This document shows, one piece after another, positions 58,346 through 64,000 of a DNA stretch of 64,000 nt. A program made the translations under genes and the position numbers. The notes beneath the pieces are model-generated. The model saw only the letters and a list, made by a program, of their open reading frames with translations. It ran no database searches and had not been told where the DNA came from. Within the stretch, counting starts at the first letter, position 1. Each line of letters starts with the position of its first letter. This DNA is from Panopea generosa (taxonomy: Eukaryota > Mollusca > Bivalvia > Adapedonta > Hiatellidae): the NCBI GenBank assembly GCA_029582155.1, contig CM055908.1, forward strand, positions 19,755,406 through 19,819,405. Reading direction: 5' to 3'.

Positions 58346-59983
58346 CATATTACAATCTATACATTTTGAATTGTTTATGTATCACAGTATATTTGACATA
58401 GACGAGAAAAAGTAAAAAAATTATAACTCACAAAATGCACACTGCCGCGCGCGCATATACTCACTTTTTTCTACGTTTTTAAGCAAAGAAAGAAATATGA
58501 AATGAAGTATTAATCAGATGGTTATGAACCTTAAATGCTTAATATATAAATTTAGAAATATTAACAAGTAGTTTTCGTCTTTTAGTATTGGCAGAAAGAT
58601 AATATATAATTTAACTCTTGGACTTTGAGCCAAACACTATAAAAAAAACTATAAAAAAAAATAATATGAATTTGAAGGGTATTTCAATTACAGAAACTAT
58701 CACTGAGAGTAAACTATGGACATTACCATTATTCATGAAATTATTTATGTTAATTATTATTGTGTGTTATGTATGTTTCAACTTTGAAATATATTATTGT
58801 TTATATTAACTTTCTTATATTAATCAAATTTCAGTGATATGGAATGTCGTAAGAGCCAACTTTACTTGAATGATACAACACATAATATACCGTTATATCG
58901 GTGCCGGATAAATTAAATAGAGAACATAATGTTGGAGTTATTGTGTACATTAACATTATAAATATAACTTTATTTATTAAGCCGTCGTGTAATATGAAAT
59001 ACATGAAACAAGCAAAGAACGGCGTTCACTAACTTTGCCCTTAGCTCATGTGAGTTTATATGTCATTAACGTTATTATTATACAAAACACGTATTTGTGC
59101 TTCTAAACTTTCATTTGAACAATTACTAAAAATCCAATTACTAAATGCCTTACTTAAAGCAAACATTCGACAAATTCGACAATATTTTACAGCTGTTGAA
59201 TAAGGGTTCTTTTATGTATTGAAAAAAAGACGTACTTTTGAAAGTGGTTTTTTTTTCAGATGTGTAACTGTTTTATATTTTGACCAACTTACATATATGT
59301 GGTGGCTTTTTTAAGTTCAAAAACACTATTAGTTTTAAAACGAATTTTAGGATGGTACTAGTATCACAGAAGCCGATTGGACATTAATTGTTTAACCCAA
59401 CGTTACAGATATGTTCAGCATGATTCATCTAGATTTTGTAGCTGATGGCTATATCTTGATCGATACCAAAACTTGCAAATATATTCTCGTAATTACACTT
59501 CCAAACTCACATCAATATCTTTCACAACAAGATAAATATTGTTTTTGTTTAACTCTGCTTATTTAAGATCACGTTATGCTTAAAACTGCAGCCTGTCTTT
59601 GCTATGCATTACAACTAATTCGTATGCAGTTCTTGAAATAGTTTTCCACGATAATGTTTTCCTTCTGACGTCAATTCCAAGAAGATATTACGTTAATAGC
59701 ACACAGATTCAAATGTAATGGCCTTACTGTCTGCCATGAAGTATAGAGACCTGAACGAATGCACCGTAAATAAACAGCAACAGTCGCCTTACATCGCCAT
59801 GTATCGCTATCAGTGCCGTCTAAGTTCGTTGTATTAAACAGAAAAATGAGAACTAAAATGTATGGTTGTGTGTAACACATGTACAGTTATTGAAGTTCCG
59901 GTTATATATACTATTTGGTACCACACGTTCAGATGAAACAATCTGTTTATGCATATATGCATATATGCTATTGTATATTACAC
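58346..59983. other. Non-coding, nothing recognised
   Basis: A full CRE octamer TGACGTCA lies at 59666-59673. The minus frame 59671-59880 is not recognised. Confidence 0.45.
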
Positions 59984-60322
59984 CAGGGGTGTAGCTCGGC
60001 TGAAAACGATGGGCACAGTATTAATTTTCCTTCTGCTATACTGTCGTAGGTGCGTTTTAATGGATATTTCTTTTGTTTTAGGGGCCTGGTTATCCTTAAC
60101 GTTAACCTTGAATTCACCATTTTATAACTAAACAGAATCTAAATTGATAAAATGTTAAATATCTGGATCATGCTCAATGATTTTTGTTACTAATTCATAG
60201 TTACCCTCTATCTCCCTAGTGGTCTAAATTTATAGCGTTATTTGCATTTTCACTTTTACGATTTCTAAGAAAAATAAGTGTAGGCAGGTGCCTACAGCGC
60301 TTATAGGAAGCTACGCCACCTG
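59984..60322 (+). mobile_element. hAT-like non-autonomous element, copy C (complete)
   Basis: 339 bp from CAGGGGTGTAGCTCGGCTGA to GGAAGCTACGCCACCTG. The termini are imperfect inverted repeats (CAGGGGTGTAGCT against CAGGTGGCGTAGCT). A CAGGGGTGT start is characteristic of many hAT elements, hence the tentative superfamily. A matching 8-bp target-site duplication is not obvious. No transposase frame. Confidence 0.82.
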
Positions 60323-60564
60323 CACACGTGCAAAGGAATAAAATATAATTATAATAATTTCAGTTTGATACTTGTAATGTTTGTAGCAGGACGTTGTGAA
60401 AAAGTTATGCAGTAGTTTAAGTTAGTAATATATTGCAACGCCAAATACTAGTATGTAAAATTGAATCGTAAAATATCCTAATTTCCAAAAAATACCAGAG
60501 CAATATATAGCATTTACAAATATTTAAAAGGAGTCAGTGACACCGTTAACACACCCAATGTGAC

Positions 60565-60855
60565 ATTTTATACAATGGTTTTATGTTGTAAGACGACCGT
60601 CGCAAAGCCTATCTCAATGTTTACAATGACTTTATGTTATAAGACGAACTTAGTAAAGCGCCCATCTCAATTTTTACAACGATTTTATGTTATAAGACGA
60701 CCCTAGTAGCGCATCTCAATTTTGCCAATGTTTTAATTTTGTTAGAGATGACATTCGTAAAACGACCATCTCCTTTTTTTACAATACGTTTGTTATTAGA
60801 CGACCCTCGTAAAATGTACATCTCTATTTAGACACTGGTTAAATGTTATACGTCG
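60565..60855 (+). repeat. ~53-bp tandem repeat, 5-6 copies
   Basis: Units share TTTATGTTATAAGACGACCC, TCGTAAA-CG, CATCTCAATTTTTACAA. Unit starts fall near 60581, 60632, 60685, 60738, 60791 and 60843. Each unit is diverged, so this is an old array. Confidence 0.85.
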
Positions 60856-61295
60856 ACAGTTTCCATGATGTAGTTTTCACTGTTATCGTTATTAATCACA
60901 TAACAATGCCACTGCACGTGGTTGTTACGAGATATATTTGTAATTACCGATATGCACACCATGTGCATAAAAGTGCTTGTGCTTGTTACTGCATAAGCCA
61001 ATTAAGTATTAAATAAAGTCAATGACAGCTACAAGTTGAATAGTGATGCATAAAATACCACTCAAGTGCTACTTTTAAAACTGCTGTAAGCCAAATAGCT
61101 TGATTGGAATCAATATAATATTCTCAATAGTTAAACAATGATTTTGATAATTGAAAGAGAGAAAACATTAAATGGGAAGTACATAAAAGCACTCTCGTAT
61201 CGCATTGTATTGTATTTAGCAAAGCTCTCAATAATAATTGTTCGGAAATAGAATGACGTGTTTATTGTATATGCCATAAGGAATTATCTCCGTAA
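60856..61295. other. Non-coding, nothing recognised
   Basis: A+T-rich sequence between two tandem arrays. Confidence 0.5.
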
Positions 61296-63558
61296 GGACA
61301 CACGACACGATGCCCCACCCAATCACAAGCCTTACAGACACACGACATGATACCCCACCCAGCCACACTCCATACAGACACACGGCATGTTGTCCCACCC
61401 AGCCACACTCCATACAGACACACGGCATGAAACATGTACCCCACCCAGTCACACTCCATACAAACACACGGCATGATGCCCCAACCAGTCACGCTCCATA
61501 CAGGCAAATGGCATCATTACCCGCCCAGCGACACTCCATACAGACACACGACATGATACCCCACCAAGACACACTGCATACAGACACACGACATGATACC
61601 TCACCCAGCCACACTCCATACAGACACACGGCATGATGCCCGACCCAGCCAGACACACGGCATGATGCCCCACCCAGTCACACTCCAAACAGACACAAGG
61701 CACGATGCCCCACCCTGCCACACTCCATACAGATACACGGCATGATGCCCTACATAGCCACACTTCATACAAACACACGACACGATGCCCCACCCAGCCA
61801 CACTCCATACAGACATACGGCATGATGCCCCACTCAACCACACGCCATACAGACACACGGCATGATGCCCCACCTAGCCACACTCCATACAGACATACGA
61901 CATGATGCCCCACCCAGTTACACTCCATACAGACACACAGCATGATGCCCGACTCAGCCACCCTCCATACAAACACACGGCATGATACTACAACCAGTCA
62001 CACCCCATACAGACTCACGGCATGATACCCCACCCAGCCACACTCCATACAGACACACGGCATGATGCCCCACTCAGCCACCCTCCATATAGACACACGA
62101 CATGATACCCCACCCAGCCACACTCCATACAGACACACGGCATCATGCCCCATCCAGCCACCCTCCGTACAGACACACGGCATGATACCCCCAACCAGCC
62201 ATACTCCATACAGACACACGGCGTGATGCCCCACCCAGTCTCACTTCATACAGACACACGGCATGATGCCCCACCTAGCCACACTTTATACATATACATT
62301 GCATGATACCCCATCCTGCCACACTCCGTATAGACACACAACATGATCCCCACCCAGTCACACTCTCTACAGACACACGACATGATACCCCACCCAGTCA
62401 CACTCCATACAGACACACTGCATGATGCCCCACCCAGCCACACTCCATACAGACATACGACATGATACCCCACCCAGTCATACTCCATACAGAAACACGG
62501 CATGATGCCCCACCCAGCCACACTCCATACAGATGCACGGCATGATGTCCCACACAGCCACACTCCATACAGACACACGGCATAATGTCCCAGCCAGCCA
62601 CACTCCATACAGACACACGGCATAATGTCCCACACAGCCAGACTCAATACAGACACACGGAAAGATGCTCCACCCAGCCACACTTCATTCAGACAAATGA
62701 CATGATACCCCTACCTGTCACACTCCATACAGACACACGACATGATGCCCCATCCAGTCACACTCTTTAAAGACACACGACATGATACCCCACCCAGTCA
62801 CACTCCATACAGACACACGACATGATCCCCACCCAGTCACTTTAAATAGACACACGACATGATACCCCATCCTGCCACACTCCATACAGACACACGGCTT
62901 TATGCCCAACCCAGTCATACTCCATACAGACATACGGCATAATGTCCCACCCAGCCACACTCCATACAGTCACACGGCATAATGTCCCACCAAGCCACAC
63001 TCCATACAGACACACAGCATACTGTCCCACCAAGCCACACTCCATACAGACACACGGCATGATGTCCCACACAGCCACACTCCATACAGATACACAGCAT
63101 ATTGTCCCACACAGCCACACTCCATACAGACACACGGCATAATGTTCCACCCAGCCACACTCCATACAGTCACACGGCATAATGTCCCACCCAGCCACAC
63201 TCCATACAGACACACAGCATAATGTCCCACCAAGCCACACTCCATACAGACACACGGCATGATGTCCCACACAACCACACTCCATACAGATACACAGCAT
63301 ATTGTCCCACACAGCCACACTCCATACAGACACACGGCATAATGTCCCACCCAGCCACACTCCATACAAACACACGGCATAATGTCCCACACAGCCAGAC
63401 TCAATACAGACACACGGAAAGATGCTCCACCCAGCCACACTTCATTCAGACAAATGACATGATACCCCTACCTGTCACACTCCATACAGACACACGGCAT
63501 GATGCCCCACCTAGCCATACTCCATACAGACACACGGTATAATACCCCACACAGTCAC
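61296..63558 (-). repeat. 40-bp minisatellite array B, ~57 units
   Basis: Unit CACACTCCATACAGACACAC then GGCATGATGCCCCACCCAGC. The plus strand is C+A-rich. On the minus strand the unit has no stop triplet in any frame, giving overlapping frames of up to 198 codons (62842-63438) with a 40-residue period of the VCLYGVWLGG / CRVSVWSVAG / IMPCVCMECG type. These are products of unit composition, with no gene context. A ~150-bp segment including AGACTCAATACAGACACACG is present twice, exactly 760 bp (19 units) apart. Confidence 0.96.
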
Positions 63559-64000
63559 AACGGACAACCGACAATGGACAACGGACCTTCAATTCTTAAA
63601 AGTTTCTTTTAATTGTACAATGTTTCAATTGTTTGCCCGAGGATTTAAGTCGCAACCTCAGTTTTTTATATTGGTACTTTAATTATTTTGAACATACACT
63701 GTGATATAAACACAATTCTCCTGTGGAACTTGTCCTAGTAAACTCCCATTTCAAGAAGATATGACCCCCGTGAGATTCAAAACCCACGTCACTGTAACGA
63801 GGCAATTATAGTTAAAAATCCGAATGCAATTAGTGAGGACAATAACGATAAGACAATAATTATGATTAAAAATCTGCTCTTTGCAACATGCATTTTCAAA
63901 AAAAGGTCCCCTAGATATTTTGTTATGTGTTTTGAATGAACATTGTTTGTGACATAATCTCGATCTTCCTTTGATATTTTTGTACAATCAAAATGAAAAA
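63559..64000. other. Non-coding, nothing recognised
   Basis: Right edge of the window. A short GGACAACGGACC-like imperfect repetition lies at 63559-63590, otherwise A+T-rich. Confidence 0.5.

Noticed and set aside
61310..63440. Many overlapping minus-strand frames, Cys/Val/Trp-rich
   Set aside because: The minus strand of the 40-bp unit lacks stop triplets; several frames overlap the same DNA, as expected of composition and not of genes.
22171..63558. Common origin of the two 40-bp arrays
   Set aside because: Same unit length and a shared ACACGGC string, but the rest does not align; coincidence is more likely.

Overview
The window looks like animal nuclear DNA, most likely from a bivalve or related mollusc. 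It is strongly A+T-rich. It carries tRNA-derived SINEs, decayed LINE pieces, retroelement 3' ends with a (TCAA)n tail, many short terminal-inverted-repeat elements, and a stretch of 'gaccttgaccc...gacggacggacat' type that I associate with bivalve intergenic DNA. Mollusc identity is inference. Prokaryotic, viral and organellar origins are not supported: there are no operons, no rRNA, and no reading frame with a recognisable full-length domain.

I found no complete protein-coding gene. The only protein homology I recognise is the C-terminal end of a LINE ORF2 at about 6.09-6.67 kb, broken by frameshifts and stops. Two short pieces look like possible exons of an unseen spliced gene: 30336-30393, bounded by good splice signals, and an ATG followed by a consensus donor at 34199-34222. 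Both are weak. The window could be an intron or an intergenic desert.

The dominant content is tandem repeats. The main arrays are: about 43-bp units at 1.26-2.08 kb; 54-bp units at 11.97-14.51 kb, interrupted by a SINE; 18-bp units at 18.08-21.08 kb; 40-bp units at 22.17-25.53 kb; 23-29-bp units at 28.66-29.21 kb; about 120-bp units at 37.24-37.68 kb; 51-bp units at 41.51-46.56 kb, interrupted by a retroelement tail; 53-bp units at 60.57-60.86 kb; and a different 40-bp family at 61.30-63.56 kb. Together they fill roughly a quarter of the window. Nearly all long open reading frames fall inside these arrays. They exist because the unit lacks stop triplets or has a length divisible by three, so they are not good gene evidence.

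Between the arrays lie interspersed elements: one bivalve-like SINE with a target-site duplication, three copies of a second SINE family, one minus-strand SINE, two clear MITEs (10.6 and 36.5 kb), a 460-bp TIR element present twice in opposite orientation (16.1 and 47.7 kb), three copies of a hAT-like 340-bp element (52.1, 53.5 and 60.0 kb), an unnamed 390-bp repeat present twice (2.4 and 57.1 kb), and several strong hairpins.

The most interesting pattern is that two large minisatellites (54 bp and 51 bp) each have an unexpanded sister locus nearby. In each case a solitary or near-solitary unit sits next to a diverged copy of the array's right-hand flank (11.2-11.6 kb against 14.5-14.8 kb; 50.4-50.6 kb against 46.6-46.9 kb). 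This suggests the minisatellites belong to dispersed mobile elements with an expandable tandem core, rather than to unique loci.
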